Below are positions 40,964 through 53,560 of a stretch of DNA of 64,000 nucleotides, piece after piece. The stretch comes from Propionibacteriales bacterium (GTDB taxonomy: Bacteria > Actinomycetota > Actinomycetes > Propionibacteriales > Nocardioidaceae), in contig JAPLCC010000049.1 of the NCBI GenBank assembly GCA_026392415.1, positions 1-64,000 of the forward strand, written 5' to 3'. Under the pieces are notes generated by a model. That model had not been told where the DNA came from. It made no database searches and saw only the letters and a program-made list of their open reading frames with translations. The stretch's first letter is position 1. Each line of letters begins with the position of its first letter. The position numbers and the translations under genes were made by a program.

Positions 40964-40970
40964 AATCTAC

Positions 40971-44699
<3,729 letters not shown>

Positions 44700-44701
44700 C
44701 G

Positions 44702-45340
44702 GTGAAGGCAGTCCTCTGGGACATGGACGGCACCCTCGTCGACACCGAGCCCTACTGGATGGCCACGGAGTCGGCGATCGCTGAGGCGCACGGGGGCACG
44801 TGGACCCACGAGGACGCGATGAAGCTGGTCGGCAACGACCTGGTCGTGTCGGGGGAGTACATCAAGGCGAAGCTCGGCCTGGAGCAGTCGGCCGAGGAGG
44901 TCGTGGAGATGCTGCTCGACGGTGTCGTCGAGCAGGTCCGCCATGCCGTGCCGTGGTGCGACGGTGCCCGCGAACTGCTGCTCTCGCTCCGTGCAGCGGG
45001 CGTGCCGTGTGGACTGGTGACGATGTCCTACCAGCGGTTCGTTGCGCCCATCCTCGAGCACCTGCCGCCGGAGACGTTCCGCGTGATCGTCACCGGCGAC
45101 ATGGTCAGCGAGGGCAAGCCGCACCCGGAGGCCTATCTCACGGCTGCGGCGGCCCTCGGGGTGGACCCGGCCGACTGCATCGCCATCGAGGACTCGCCGA
45201 CGGGTGCGCGGTCAGCAGAGGCCGCCGGTTGTCGCGTGCTGGTGGTCCCGAACCACGTGCCGGTGCCCGAAGCTCCCGGTCGCACGTTCCGGGACACGCT
45301 CGAAGGACTCACGCCGGAGGCGTTGAACTCACTGCTGTGA
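44702..45340 (+). CDS. HAD-superfamily phosphatase (beta-phosphoglucomutase-like)
   Basis: A 212-residue HAD protein: motif I LWDMDGTLVDTEPYW, motif II LVTMSYQRF (Thr after the strand), motif III Lys in SEGKPHPEAYLTAA and motif IV IAIEDSPTGARSAEAAGC. The alpha-helical cap sits between I and II, as in the DMDG/beta-PGM group. The metal and nucleophile residues are intact. GTG start two bases after the metH stop, so it is expressed with metH. It may act on a sugar or pyridoxal phosphate; the substrate is unknown. Confidence 0.9.
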   Translation: MKAVLWDMDGTLVDTEPYWMATESAIAEAHGGTWTHEDAMKLVGNDLVVSGEYIKAKLGLEQSAEEVVEMLLDGVVEQVRHAVPWCDGARELLLSLRAAGVPCGLVTMSYQRFVAPILEHLPPETFRVIVTGDMVSEGKPHPEAYLTAAAALGVDPADCIAIEDSPTGARSAEAAGCRVLVVPNHVPVPEAPGRTFRDTLEGLTPEALNSLL

Positions 45341-46226
45341 GGGGCAGCGTCGGCGCGGCCGTCAGAGGAAAGGGCGGGGGAGTCCCGTCGTACGACGGGC
45401 ACAGAGCCTGGTGCGCGCACCAGCGACAGCCGAAGCCCGGCCGGGACTCGAACTCGCCCTTCTCCGTCGCGAGCCGGATGGCCTGCCAGACGGCCTGCAC
45501 CTTGCGCTCGGTCGCCAACAGGTCCTGCTCGTCGGGCTCGTAGCGAAGCACCTGACTGTCGCCGAGGTAGACCAGCTGCAGCATCTTCGGGACCACTCCG
45601 CGAGTACGCCACAGGACGAGCGCGTAGAACTTGAGCTGGAAGAGCACCTTGCTCTCGAACTTCTCGTTGACCGCGTTTCCGGTCTTGTAGTCCACGATCC
45701 GGATGGCGCCGTCAGGCGCCACATCCACCCGGTCGATGACACCTCGCAACAGCAACTTCGTGTCGGTCAGCGTCTCGACGTACAACTCGCGCTCGGCCGG
45801 CTCCAGGCGGGTCGGGTCCTCGAGGTCGAAGTACTTCACCAGGGTCTCGCGGCACGACACCAGCCACTCGGTGATCTCGGGGCCGTCGACGGGGAACATG
45901 GACGAGACCGCCGGCTCGGCCTCCTGAAGGTCCGCCCACGCCGGCGCGAGCATCGTCTCGGCACGCTCGGGCGTCCGCTCGACAGCTGGCAGGTCGAACA
46001 ACCTCTCCAGGACCGTGTGGATCACCGTGCCGCGCACCGCGGCAGGCGAGGGCGGCTCCGGGAGCCGGTCGATCGTGCGGAACCGGTAGAGCAACGGGCA
46101 GGACAGGAAGTCACCGACGCGCGAGGGGGACAGCGCGCCCAGCACGTCGACGCCGTCGACGCGAGTGCCACCGCGCTCCGACGGATCGGCCGGCTCGAGG
46201 CCGGTCCGCGCGGGCTGTGTGGTCAT
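45309..46226 (-). CDS. RecB-family PD-(D/E)XK nuclease
   Basis: A 305-residue single-domain nuclease: LSPSRVGDFLSCPLLYRFRTIDRLPEPPSPAAVRGTVIHTVLERLF, IDRVDVAPDGAIRIVDYKTGN (D...D-Y-K catalytic core) and FGCRWCAHQALCP. Cys in SCPLLYRF and the C-terminal C-x-x-C...C suggest an iron-sulfur cluster, as in AddB/Cas4-like nucleases. Counterpart of Rv2119. TAGTGT lies seven bases before the ATG. Its end overlaps the HAD gene by 32 bases, convergent. Confidence 0.9.
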   Translation of the reverse strand: MTTQPARTGLEPADPSERGGTRVDGVDVLGALSPSRVGDFLSCPLLYRFRTIDRLPEPPSPAAVRGTVIHTVLERLFDLPAVERTPERAETMLAPAWADLQEAEPAVSSMFPVDGPEITEWLVSCRETLVKYFDLEDPTRLEPAERELYVETLTDTKLLLRGVIDRVDVAPDGAIRIVDYKTGNAVNEKFESKVLFQLKFYALVLWRTRGVVPKMLQLVYLGDSQVLRYEPDEQDLLATERKVQAVWQAIRLATEKGEFESRPGFGCRWCAHQALCPSYDGTPPPFPLTAAPTLPLTAVSSTPPA

Positions 46227-46233
46227 GGGTCCG

Positions 46234-46239
46234 ACACTA
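46234..46239 (-). promoter_or_regulatory. Leaderless -10 box (TAGTGT) for the RecB-like nuclease
   Basis: TAGTGT on the minus strand, seven bases before the ATG at 46226. Confidence 0.5.
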
Positions 46240-46282
46240 GGCGAGCCCTCCGACACCTCACGGCCGCGGGACGCGCGACACA

Positions 46283-46288
46283 TAGGGT
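46283..46288 (+). promoter_or_regulatory. Leaderless -10 box (TAGGGT) for the P-loop gene
   Basis: TAGGGT six bases before the ATG at 46295. Confidence 0.55.
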
Positions 46289-46294
46289 TGTGCC

Positions 46295-47038
46295 ATGAGT
46301 CGATCCTCCGAAAGCCTCCGGCGACGCCTGGCCGCCATGCCTGAGCGCATCGGACATGCCGCCCGCGGTCGATATCCGGTCGTCGCGGTGACCGGCATGA
46401 CCGGCGTGGGCAAGACCCAGCTGACCGACCGACTCGCCGGAAGTGCCGACGAGGCCGCTGCCGACGTGGGCTCCGCGGTGATGGAGAAGCGCACCCGGCG
46501 TTCGTCCGGGCTTCGAGGCTTCCGCTTCCGGGTGGTGCCCGGCGACAACGCGGCCACCCGACTGGGCGCTCTCGACGAGGTCTTCCACGACGACCCTGTC
46601 GACGGCGTCCTGCCCGTGGTGGCCAACGGCCACGCCACCGCCAGGCGTGCTGCAGGGACGAGCGGCGCGGCAGAGGCCAGCCGCGAGGAACAGCTGGCCG
46701 CCGAACTGGAGGACTGGTCGATCACCTCGCACCGGATCGCCTCCATGGCTGTCCGGCGCGACCGGCCGATCTGGCTGGTGATCGTCGTGACCAAGGCCGA
46801 CCTCTTCGCCGACGAACTGGCGGACGTCGTGCACTACTACTCGCCGGGCAGCGGTTCGCCGTTCGCTGACAAGGTCGACGAGCTGCGCGCACTGGCCGGT
46901 GGGGCGCGTCTGTCGGTGGACGTACTCGCCGTCAGCACCCTGCCCGGCGACCGCAAGTCGGCGATGCCGGCCAAGCGGAGCACCCAACTGCTGGACGCCC
47001 TCGCCACGCGCCTCGAGCAGTTGAGCGGCCACCGGTAG
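46295..47038 (+). CDS. P-loop GTPase-like protein of unknown function
   Basis: A 247-residue protein with a P-loop AVTGMTGVGKTQLTDRLAG (~30-46), a basic region (VMEKRTRRSSGLRGFRFRVVPGDNAATR) and an NKxD-like motif IVVTKADLFADEL that reads base specificity, then a helical C-terminus (RSTQLLDALATRLEQLSGHR). A clear DxxG is not seen; VPGDNA may replace it. It looks like a small GTPase but I do not recognise the family. It lies between the divergent nuclease and the M50 protease. Confidence 0.72.
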   Translation: MSRSSESLRRRLAAMPERIGHAARGRYPVVAVTGMTGVGKTQLTDRLAGSADEAAADVGSAVMEKRTRRSSGLRGFRFRVVPGDNAATRLGALDEVFHDDPVDGVLPVVANGHATARRAAGTSGAAEASREEQLAAELEDWSITSHRIASMAVRRDRPIWLVIVVTKADLFADELADVVHYYSPGSGSPFADKVDELRALAGGARLSVDVLAVSTLPGDRKSAMPAKRSTQLLDALATRLEQLSGHR

Positions 47039-47041
47039 CCT
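47036..47041 (+). promoter_or_regulatory. Leaderless -10 box (TAGCCT) for the M50 protease gene
   Basis: TAGCCT begins with the TAG stop of the P-loop gene and ends six bases before the ATG at 47048. Confidence 0.5.
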
Positions 47042-47047
47042 CGAAGC

Positions 47048-48172
47048 ATGTCCGAGCCCGAGGTCCCCGCACGACCACCGTCGCCGCGGGGCATGATCCG
47101 GATCGGGCGAATCGCCGGCAGTGACGTCCTCGTCGCGAACTCCTGGTTCCTCGTCGCTGCCCTGATCGCCTACATCATGGGTCCCCGGGTGGACGAGGTG
47201 CAGAGCGGCCTCGGCGCCTGGAAGTACGTCGTCGGGCTGGCCTTCGCGATAGCGCTCTACCTCGCGATCCTCCTCCACGAGGCATCCCACGCGGTCGTCG
47301 CCAAACGCTTCGGCTTCCGGGTCGAGTCGATCACCCTGCACTTCCTCGGTGGCGCGACATCGATCGTCGGCGAGGCCCGTCGGCCGCGCCAGGAGTTCTG
47401 GATCGCCGTGGTGGGACCGATCACCTCGCTGGCCGTCGGTGCTGCCGCGCTGGGCCTCTACTTCGTCGTACCCCCGGGCCTCGGGCGACTGGTCATCGAG
47501 GGCCTGGCCGGCGCGAACCTGATGATCGGGGTGCTCAACCTGGTCCCGGGACTCCCGCTCGACGGTGGCCGGGTCCTCAAGGCCGGTGTGTGGGCAGCGA
47601 CCGGTCGTGTGCACACCGGCACCATCGCGGCCGCCTGGGGCGGCCGGGTGACCGCCGTGCTGGTGCTGGTCTGGGCGCTGCTCAGCGCGACGACCGGCAG
47701 CGTGGTCAACCCGGTCATCCTCGCCATCGTCGCCCTCTTCCTCTGGACCGGCGCCAGTCAGTCGCTGGCCGCCGCCCGGGTGGTGCGGCGACTGGCGCAG
47801 GTGGTCCCGCACGAACTCGCGCGTCGCACCCTGGCGGTTCCCGACGACCTCCCGCTCGCGGAAGCCGTCAGGCGGGCCAGGGAGGCCGGCGCCGGCAGCA
47901 TCGTGACGGTCACCTCGGACGGGCGCCCGATCGGCGTCGTCGACGAGCAGGCAGTCAACGCGATGCCCGACGACCGGAAGCCCTGGGTCGCGGTGTCGAC
48001 CGTGGCGCGCAGCCTGGCCGGCGGGCGGGCCCTGCCTGCCTCGATCGACGGAGCCGACCTGATCGACGCGCTGCGCAACTCACCCGCCTCGGAGTACGTC
48101 CTGCTCGCCGAGGACGGCAGCGTCTACGGCGTCCTGGCGGCCGCCGACATCGCGCGTGCCGTGCAGCGATAG
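47048..48172 (+). CDS. Site-2 protease family (M50) membrane metalloprotease with CBS-type domain
   Basis: A 374-residue intramembrane zinc protease: a transmembrane N-terminus, LLHEASHAVVAKRFGF (HExxH), FLGGATSIVGEARRPRQEFWIAVVGP and NLVPGLPLDGGRVLKAG (the third ligand Asp). Two C-terminal CBS-like units follow (LPLAEAVRRAREAGAGSIVTVTSDGRPIGVVDEQAV; SEYVLLAEDGSVYGVLAAADIARAV). CBS-linked M50 proteases usually sense adenine nucleotides and process membrane regulators. Ten bases before trmI, it forms part of the RecB-trmI neighbourhood. Confidence 0.9.
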   Translation: MSEPEVPARPPSPRGMIRIGRIAGSDVLVANSWFLVAALIAYIMGPRVDEVQSGLGAWKYVVGLAFAIALYLAILLHEASHAVVAKRFGFRVESITLHFLGGATSIVGEARRPRQEFWIAVVGPITSLAVGAAALGLYFVVPPGLGRLVIEGLAGANLMIGVLNLVPGLPLDGGRVLKAGVWAATGRVHTGTIAAAWGGRVTAVLVLVWALLSATTGSVVNPVILAIVALFLWTGASQSLAAARVVRRLAQVVPHELARRTLAVPDDLPLAEAVRRAREAGAGSIVTVTSDGRPIGVVDEQAVNAMPDDRKPWVAVSTVARSLAGGRALPASIDGADLIDALRNSPASEYVLLAEDGSVYGVLAAADIARAVQR

Positions 48173-48175
48173 ATT
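48170..48175 (+). promoter_or_regulatory. Leaderless -10 box (TAGATT) for trmI
   Basis: TAGATT six bases before the GTG at 48182, overlapping the stop of the M50 gene. Confidence 0.55.
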
Positions 48176-48181
48176 GCGCCG

Positions 48182-49135
48182 GTGAACGACGCAACTTCCG
48201 ACGTGCCCCCGGAGGCCTGGTCCGGCGTCCATCGTGGACCGCTGCGCGAGGGCGAATGGGTGCGACTGGTCGATGGCAAGGGCCGTCGCCACAATTTCGC
48301 GCTCGAGTCCGGCAAGCGGTTCTTCTCCAACAAGGGACACCTGGAGCACGACGAGCTGATCGGTCGCGAGGAAGGCTTCACCGTGACCTCCTCGGTCAAC
48401 GGCGAGTACCTCGTCTTCCGCCCCCTGCTGTCCGAGTACGTCGTCTCGATGCCGCGCGGCGCCGCAGTGGTCTATCCCAAGGACTCGGCGCAGATCATCT
48501 CGATGGCCGACATCTTCCCGGGTGCGCACGTGGTGGAAGCCGGCGTCGGGTCGGGCGCACTGACCTGCTCGCTGTTGCGTGCCGTCGGCCCCTACGGCCG
48601 CGTGTCGTCGTACGAACGCCGCGAGGAGTTCGCTGACGTCGCCCGACGCAACGTGACCCAGTTCTTCGGCGCACCCGACGGCGAGACCCACCCGGCCTGG
48701 GAGCTCACGCTCGGCGACCTCGCCGAGGAGCTGCCCGCGTCGGGGAAGCGCTGCGACCGGATCATCCTCGACATGCTGGCTCCCTGGGACTGTCTGGACG
48801 CCGCCGCCGAGGCGTTGCTGCCCGGCGGCATCATCTGCGCGTACGTCGCGACCACGACCCAGCTCTCGAAGTTCGTCGAGGCCGTCCGCATGCACGGCGG
48901 CTTCACCGAGCCGGCTCCGTGGGAGTCGCTCGTCCGCGACTGGCACGTCGAGGGCCTGGCCGTCCGGCCCGGGCACAAGATGATCGGTCACACAGCGTTC
49001 CTGGTCACGGCTCGCCGGATGGCGCCCGGTGAGCGGGCTCCATTGAAGAAGCGGCGGCCGGCGCCGGGGGCCTACGGACCCGACTACGACGGGCCGCGAC
49101 CGCCCGGCGTGCCGGAAATCACCGAAACTCCCTGA
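48182..49135 (+). CDS. trmI: tRNA (adenine-58-N1)-methyltransferase TrmI
   Basis: A 317-residue SAM methyltransferase making m1A58 in tRNA. An N-terminal OB-like part (REGEWVRLVDGKGRRHNFALESGKRFFSNKGHLEHDELIG) is followed by the Rossmann core: SADIFPGAHVVEAGVGSGALTCSLLRAVGPYGRVSSYERREEFADVARRN and RIILDMLAPWDCLDAAAEALLPGGIICAY. Equivalent to Rv2118c. The stop is 34 bases before the ARC ATPase gene. Confidence 0.95.
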   Translation: MNDATSDVPPEAWSGVHRGPLREGEWVRLVDGKGRRHNFALESGKRFFSNKGHLEHDELIGREEGFTVTSSVNGEYLVFRPLLSEYVVSMPRGAAVVYPKDSAQIISMADIFPGAHVVEAGVGSGALTCSLLRAVGPYGRVSSYERREEFADVARRNVTQFFGAPDGETHPAWELTLGDLAEELPASGKRCDRIILDMLAPWDCLDAAAEALLPGGIICAYVATTTQLSKFVEAVRMHGGFTEPAPWESLVRDWHVEGLAVRPGHKMIGHTAFLVTARRMAPGERAPLKKRRPAPGAYGPDYDGPRPPGVPEITETP

Positions 49136-49145
49136 ACCGACCCAG

Positions 49146-49151
49146 TAGGGT
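49146..49151 (+). promoter_or_regulatory. -10 box (TAGGGT) for the proteasomal ATPase
   Basis: TAGGGT lies 18 bases before the ATG at 49170; the transcript would have a short leader containing AGGAGG (49158-49163), an ideal SD six bases from the start. Confidence 0.55.
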
Positions 49152-49169
49152 CAATTCAGGAGGTGTGCC

Positions 49170-50933
49170 ATGACCAACATGGGAGAAGGCACCTCGGGAA
49201 GCCAGAGCTCCCCGAGCCGCCAGGAACTAGAGGACCAGGTCGGATTCCTCGAGGCCGAGATCCACGACCTGCGCCGGCGCCTGATCGACACGCCCGGGTC
49301 CACTGCGCGGTCCGTGGACATGCGCCTCGCGGACACCCAGCGGTCGCTGGCGGCGGTGACGGCCCAGAACGAGCGCCTCGCCAGCACCTTGCGCGAGGCC
49401 CGTGACCAGATCCTGAAGCTCAAGGAGGAGGTCGACCGGCTCGCCCAGCCGCCGGCCGGCTTCGGCACCTTCCTCCAGCGCAACGAGGACGACTCGGTCG
49501 ACGTGTTCACCGGTGGCCGCAAACTGCGCGTCAGCGTGAGCCCCAACGTCGACCTCGACACCTTGCGTCGCGGCCAGGAGGTCATGCTCAACGAGGCGAT
49601 GAACGTCGTCGCAGCGTTCGAGTACGAGACGGTCGGCGAGGTCGTCATGTTCAAGGAGCTGCTGGCCGACGGCGAACGCGTCCTGGTCATCGCCAACGCC
49701 GACGAGGAGCGCGTGGTCCGTCTGGCCGACCCGCTCTTCAACGAGACCCTGCGCGCCGGAGACTCGCTGCTGCTCGACTCCCGCGCCGGCTATGTCTACG
49801 AGAAGGTGCCGAAGTCCGAGGTCGAGGAACTCGTCCTTGAAGAGGTGCCCGACATCTCCTACGAGTCCATCGGTGGTCTGGGCAACCAGATCGAGATGAT
49901 CCAGGACGCCGTCGAGCTGCCGTACCTCTACCCCGAGCTCTTCGCCGAGCACGAGCTGAAGCCGCCGAAGGGGATCCTGCTCTACGGCCCGCCCGGCTGT
50001 GGCAAGACGCTGATCGCCAAGGCGGTCGCCAACTCGCTGGCCAAGAAGGTCGCGGCAAAGACGGGCCAGGAGGGGAAGTCCTACTTCCTCAACATCAAGG
50101 GACCCGAGCTGCTCAACAAGTACGTCGGCGAGACCGAGCGCCACATCCGCCTCGTCTTCCAGCGTGCCCGCGAGAAGGCCAGCACCGGTACGCCGGTCAT
50201 CGTCTTCTTCGATGAGATGGACTCGCTGTTCCGCACCCGGGGCTCGGGTGTCTCCTCTGACGTCGAGAACACCATCGTCCCGCAGCTGCTGAGCGAGATC
50301 GACGGTGTCGAGCTGCTCGAGAACGTCCTGGTCATCGGCGCCTCCAACCGCGAGGACATGATCGACCCGGCGATCCTGCGTCCGGGCCGCCTGGACGTGA
50401 AGATCAAGATCGAGCGTCCCGATGCCGAGTCCGCACGCGACATCTTCAGCAAGTACCTCACCACCTCGCTGCCCCTGCACGCCGAGGACGTCGCCGAGTT
50501 CGGCGGCGACCGGCAGGCCACGATCGGGGGGATGATCCGCGCCACCGTCGAGCGGATGTACACCGAGACCGAGGAGAACCGCTTCCTCGAGGTGACCTAC
50601 GCCAACGGCGACAAGGAAGTTCTCTACTTCAAGGACTTCAACTCCGGCGCCATGATCCAGAACATTGTCGACCGGGCGAAGAAGATGGCGATCAAGGACT
50701 TCATCGACCACAGCCAGAAGGGTCTGCGGGTCTCGCACCTGCTCCAGGCGTGCGTCGACGAGTTCAAGGAGAACGAGGACCTGCCCAACACCACCAACCC
50801 CGATGACTGGGCGCGGATCTCCGGCAAGAAGGGCGAGCGGATCGTCTTCATCCGCACGCTCGTCACCGGCAAGCACGGCACCGAGCCGGGCCGATCCATC
50901 GACACGGTCAACGACACGGGCCAATACCTGTAG
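49170..50933 (+). CDS. arc: Proteasomal AAA ATPase ARC/Mpa
   Basis: The 587-residue ring ATPase unfolds pupylated proteins into the 20S core. N-terminal coiled coil ([23 protein letters not shown]) binds Pup; two OB-like domains follow; AAA: Walker [15 protein letters not shown] (~271), Walker [17 protein letters not shown] (~343), sensor [22 protein letters not shown]. The C-terminal DTGQYL ends in the gate-opening motif for PrcA. Length fits Mpa (~600). The gene has an SD and leader, unlike the surrounding leaderless starts. Confidence 0.97.
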   Translation: MTNMGEGTSGSQSSPSRQELEDQVGFLEAEIHDLRRRLIDTPGSTARSVDMRLADTQRSLAAVTAQNERLASTLREARDQILKLKEEVDRLAQPPAGFGTFLQRNEDDSVDVFTGGRKLRVSVSPNVDLDTLRRGQEVMLNEAMNVVAAFEYETVGEVVMFKELLADGERVLVIANADEERVVRLADPLFNETLRAGDSLLLDSRAGYVYEKVPKSEVEELVLEEVPDISYESIGGLGNQIEMIQDAVELPYLYPELFAEHELKPPKGILLYGPPGCGKTLIAKAVANSLAKKVAAKTGQEGKSYFLNIKGPELLNKYVGETERHIRLVFQRAREKASTGTPVIVFFDEMDSLFRTRGSGVSSDVENTIVPQLLSEIDGVELLENVLVIGASNREDMIDPAILRPGRLDVKIKIERPDAESARDIFSKYLTTSLPLHAEDVAEFGGDRQATIGGMIRATVERMYTETEENRFLEVTYANGDKEVLYFKDFNSGAMIQNIVDRAKKMAIKDFIDHSQKGLRVSHLLQACVDEFKENEDLPNTTNPDDWARISGKKGERIVFIRTLVTGKHGTEPGRSIDTVNDTGQYL

Positions 50934-50941
50934 GACCCGCG

Positions 50942-50947
50942 TAGGCT
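50942..50947 (+). promoter_or_regulatory. Leaderless -10 box (TAGGCT) for dop
   Basis: TAGGCT six bases before the ATG at 50954, in the gap after the ARC gene. Confidence 0.6.
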
Positions 50948-50953
50948 CGATGC

Positions 50954-52462
50954 ATGAGCGTGCGCCGGGTGATGGGCACCGAGATCGAATACGGGATCTC
51001 GGTGCTGGGACAGCCGACGGCCAACCCGATGGTGGCGTCGTCGCAGGTTGTGAACGCCTATGCGTCAGCGACGTTGCGGGCGCGCCGTGCGCGGTGGGAC
51101 TTCGAGGAGGAGTCCCCGCTGCGCGACGCCCGCGGGTTCGACATGTCGCGCCAGATCGCGGACCCGAGCCAGCTGACCGACGAGGACCTCGGTCTGGCCA
51201 ACGTGATCCTGACCAACGGCGCCCGGTTGTACGTCGACCACGCCCACCCGGAGTTCTCCACGCCCGAGGTGATCACCCCGCTCGACATCGTGCGCTGGGA
51301 CAAGGCGGGGGAGCAGGTCATGCTGGATGCCGCGCGCCTCGCGCAGCAGTTGCCCGGCAACCCGATGATCACGCTCTACAAGAACAACACCGACAACAAG
51401 GGAGCGTCGTACGGCGCTCACGAGAACTACCTGATGCGTCGGTCGACACCGTTCGCCGACATCGTCCGGCACCTGACCCCGTTCTTCGTCAGCCGTCAGG
51501 TGTTCTGCGGCGCCGGCCGGGTCGGCAAGGGCCAGGACGGTCGGGGCACGGGCTTCCAGATCAGCCAGCGCGCCGACTTCTTCGAGGTGGAGGTCGGCCT
51601 CGAGACGACCTTGAAGCGTCCCATCATCAACACGCGCGACGAGCCGCACGCCGATCCGGACAAGTACCGCCGGCTCCACGTGATCATCGGCGACGCGAAC
51701 CTGTCGGAGATCGCCACCTACCTCAAGGTCGGCACGACGTCGCTGGTCCTGGCGATGATCGAGGACCGTTTCATCAGCCGCGACCTCACCGTCCAGGGTC
51801 CGGTCGCCGCGCTGCGCGCCGTCTCGCACGACCCCGGTCTCGCGCAGCAGGTCACGCTGACCGACGGTCGCACCCTGACGGGCATCCAGCTGCAGCTCGA
51901 GTACCTCGACCTCGCGAAGAAGTACGTCGAGGACCGCTACGGCTCCGACGCGGACGCCCAGACGATCGACGTGCTGGCTCGCTGGGAAGACGTGCTGACC
52001 CGCCTAGAGACCGACCCGATGTCGCTGTCGGACCAGCTCGACTGGGTCGCCAAGCTGAAGCTGATCGAGCAGTACCGCTCCCGCGACGGTCTCGACTGGG
52101 ACGATGCCAAGCTCCAGTTGATCGACATCCAGTACTCCGACATCCGGCCGGACAAGGGGCTCTACCACCGTCTCGTGAAGAGCGGTCGCATCCAGCGGCT
52201 CCTCTCCGACGCCGAGGTCGACTCCGCGATGACGAACCCGCCCGAGGAGACGCGTGCCTATTTCCGCGGCCGCTGCCTGGAGAAGTACGCGTCCGACATC
52301 GCGGCGGCGTCGTGGGACTCGGTCATCTTCGACCTGCCCGGGCGCGAGTCGCTCCAGCGGGTTCCGACCATCGATCCGCTGCGCGGGAGCAAGGCCCACG
52401 TCGGCGAACTGATCGACAAGTGTGAAACAGCAGAGGCATTGGTCCGCGCACTCAGCCGGTGA
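50954..52462 (+). CDS. dop: Depupylase/Pup deamidase Dop
   Basis: A 502-residue glutamine-synthetase-fold enzyme that removes Pup from substrates and deamidates Pup where the C-terminus is Gln. It carries [10 protein letters not shown] (catalytic Glu pair), the inserted Dop loop ([25 protein letters not shown]), [14 protein letters not shown] with the nucleophilic Asp, and [27 protein letters not shown] for ATP/Mg. The loop distinguishes it from PafA. Because Pup here already ends in Glu, depupylation is probably the main activity. Confidence 0.96.
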   Translation: MSVRRVMGTEIEYGISVLGQPTANPMVASSQVVNAYASATLRARRARWDFEEESPLRDARGFDMSRQIADPSQLTDEDLGLANVILTNGARLYVDHAHPEFSTPEVITPLDIVRWDKAGEQVMLDAARLAQQLPGNPMITLYKNNTDNKGASYGAHENYLMRRSTPFADIVRHLTPFFVSRQVFCGAGRVGKGQDGRGTGFQISQRADFFEVEVGLETTLKRPIINTRDEPHADPDKYRRLHVIIGDANLSEIATYLKVGTTSLVLAMIEDRFISRDLTVQGPVAALRAVSHDPGLAQQVTLTDGRTLTGIQLQLEYLDLAKKYVEDRYGSDADAQTIDVLARWEDVLTRLETDPMSLSDQLDWVAKLKLIEQYRSRDGLDWDDAKLQLIDIQYSDIRPDKGLYHRLVKSGRIQRLLSDAEVDSAMTNPPEETRAYFRGRCLEKYASDIAAASWDSVIFDLPGRESLQRVPTIDPLRGSKAHVGELIDKCETAEALVRALSR

Positions 52463-52467
52463 GTGGC

Positions 52468-52473
52468 TAGGGT
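52468..52473 (+). promoter_or_regulatory. Leaderless -10 box (TAGGGT) for pup
   Basis: TAGGGT six bases before the ATG at 52480, within the 17-base dop-pup gap. Confidence 0.6.
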
Positions 52474-52479
52474 TGCGGT

Positions 52480-52677
52480 ATGGCCCAGGAGCAGAAGCAA
52501 CCGCGCAAGTCGGATGACGCCCAGGAGGCGACCGAGGTCGCCACCGAGTCCGATGTTGCCGAGCGCAAGGACGCGATGGATGACGACGTCGACGCGATCC
52601 TCGACGAGATCGACGAGGTCCTCGAGTCCAACGCCGAGGACTTCGTGAAGTCGTTCATCCAGAAGGGCGGGGAGTAG
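52480..52677 (+). CDS. pup: Prokaryotic ubiquitin-like protein Pup
   Basis: A 65-residue intrinsically disordered modifier: [15 protein letters not shown]..., coiled-coil-forming [32 protein letters not shown]. It ends GGE, so PafA can ligate its C-terminal Glu side-chain directly to lysines. The helical segment pairs with the ARC coiled coil. It lies eight bases before prcB. A separate leaderless promoter fits a need for excess tag. Confidence 0.97.
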   Translation: MAQEQKQPRKSDDAQEATEVATESDVAERKDAMDDDVDAILDEIDEVLESNAEDFVKSFIQKGGE

Positions 52678-52684
52678 CCCACAC

Positions 52685-53560
52685 ATGACTGGTGACGCAC
52701 GGATCCCGGCCGCCTTCCTGCGCCCCGGGACCTCCTCCTTCAGCGACTTCATCGGCGTCAACGCGCCCGATCTGCTGCCTGCCCGTCGATCGCTCCCGGC
52801 CGGCACCGCCGCGGACCTCGCCCCGCACGGCACCACCATCGTCGCGGCGACCTTCCCCGGTGGCGTGGTGATGGCCGGTGACCGTCGCGCCACGATGGGC
52901 AACGTCATCGCCCAGCGCGACATCCAGAAGGTCTTCCCGGCCGATGAGTACTCGGTCGTGGGCATTGCCGGCACGGCCGGCCTCGCCGTCGAGATGGTCC
53001 GGCTCTTCCAGGTCGAGCTCGAGCACTACGAGAAGATCGAGGGCAGCGTGCTGTCCCTCGACGGCAAGGCCAACCGGCTCTCGGCCCTGATCCGGGCCAA
53101 CCTGGGCATGGCGATGCAGGGCCTGGCCGTGGTCCCGATGTTCGCCGGTTTCGACCTGCACAGCGGGGTCGGCCGGATCTTCGGCTACGACGTCACTGGC
53201 GGCCGGCACGAGGAGGCCGCGTTCTTCACGGTGGGCTCCGGCTCGCTGTTCGCCCGGGGTGCCCTCAAGAAGCTCTACCGTGAGGACCTCAGCCAGGACG
53301 ACACCGTCCGGGTCTGCCTGCAGGCGCTGTACGACGCGGCCGACGACGACTCCGCGACGGGCGGGCCCGACATGGCGCGCCGGATCTTCCCGATCGTCTG
53401 GGTGGTGACCGCAGAGGGCGGCGTCGAGCTGAGCCAGGAGCAGATCGGCGCGCTCGCCGACGAGGTCGTGGCCGCCCGCCAACTGCGACCCGACGGCCCG
53501 GTGGCGCCGCTTCCCGGCGGCGACAGTGCCGGCGACAACGGACAGGAGGCCCCGGCATGA
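52685..53560 (+). CDS. prcB: 20S proteasome beta subunit PrcB
   Basis: A 291-residue precursor. The 49-residue propeptide ends LAPHG, then the mature N-terminal Thr ([33 protein letters not shown]), with T1, D17 and K33 at the correct spacing for the catalytic triad. Self-cleavage creates the active site; the barrel assembles with PrcA into alpha7-beta7-beta7-alpha7. Its last codons overlap prcA (ATGA), a coupling that keeps the two equimolar. Confidence 0.97.
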   Translation: MTGDARIPAAFLRPGTSSFSDFIGVNAPDLLPARRSLPAGTAADLAPHGTTIVAATFPGGVVMAGDRRATMGNVIAQRDIQKVFPADEYSVVGIAGTAGLAVEMVRLFQVELEHYEKIEGSVLSLDGKANRLSALIRANLGMAMQGLAVVPMFAGFDLHSGVGRIFGYDVTGGRHEEAAFFTVGSGSLFARGALKKLYREDLSQDDTVRVCLQALYDAADDDSATGGPDMARRIFPIVWVVTAEGGVELSQEQIGALADEVVAARQLRPDGPVAPLPGGDSAGDNGQEAPA

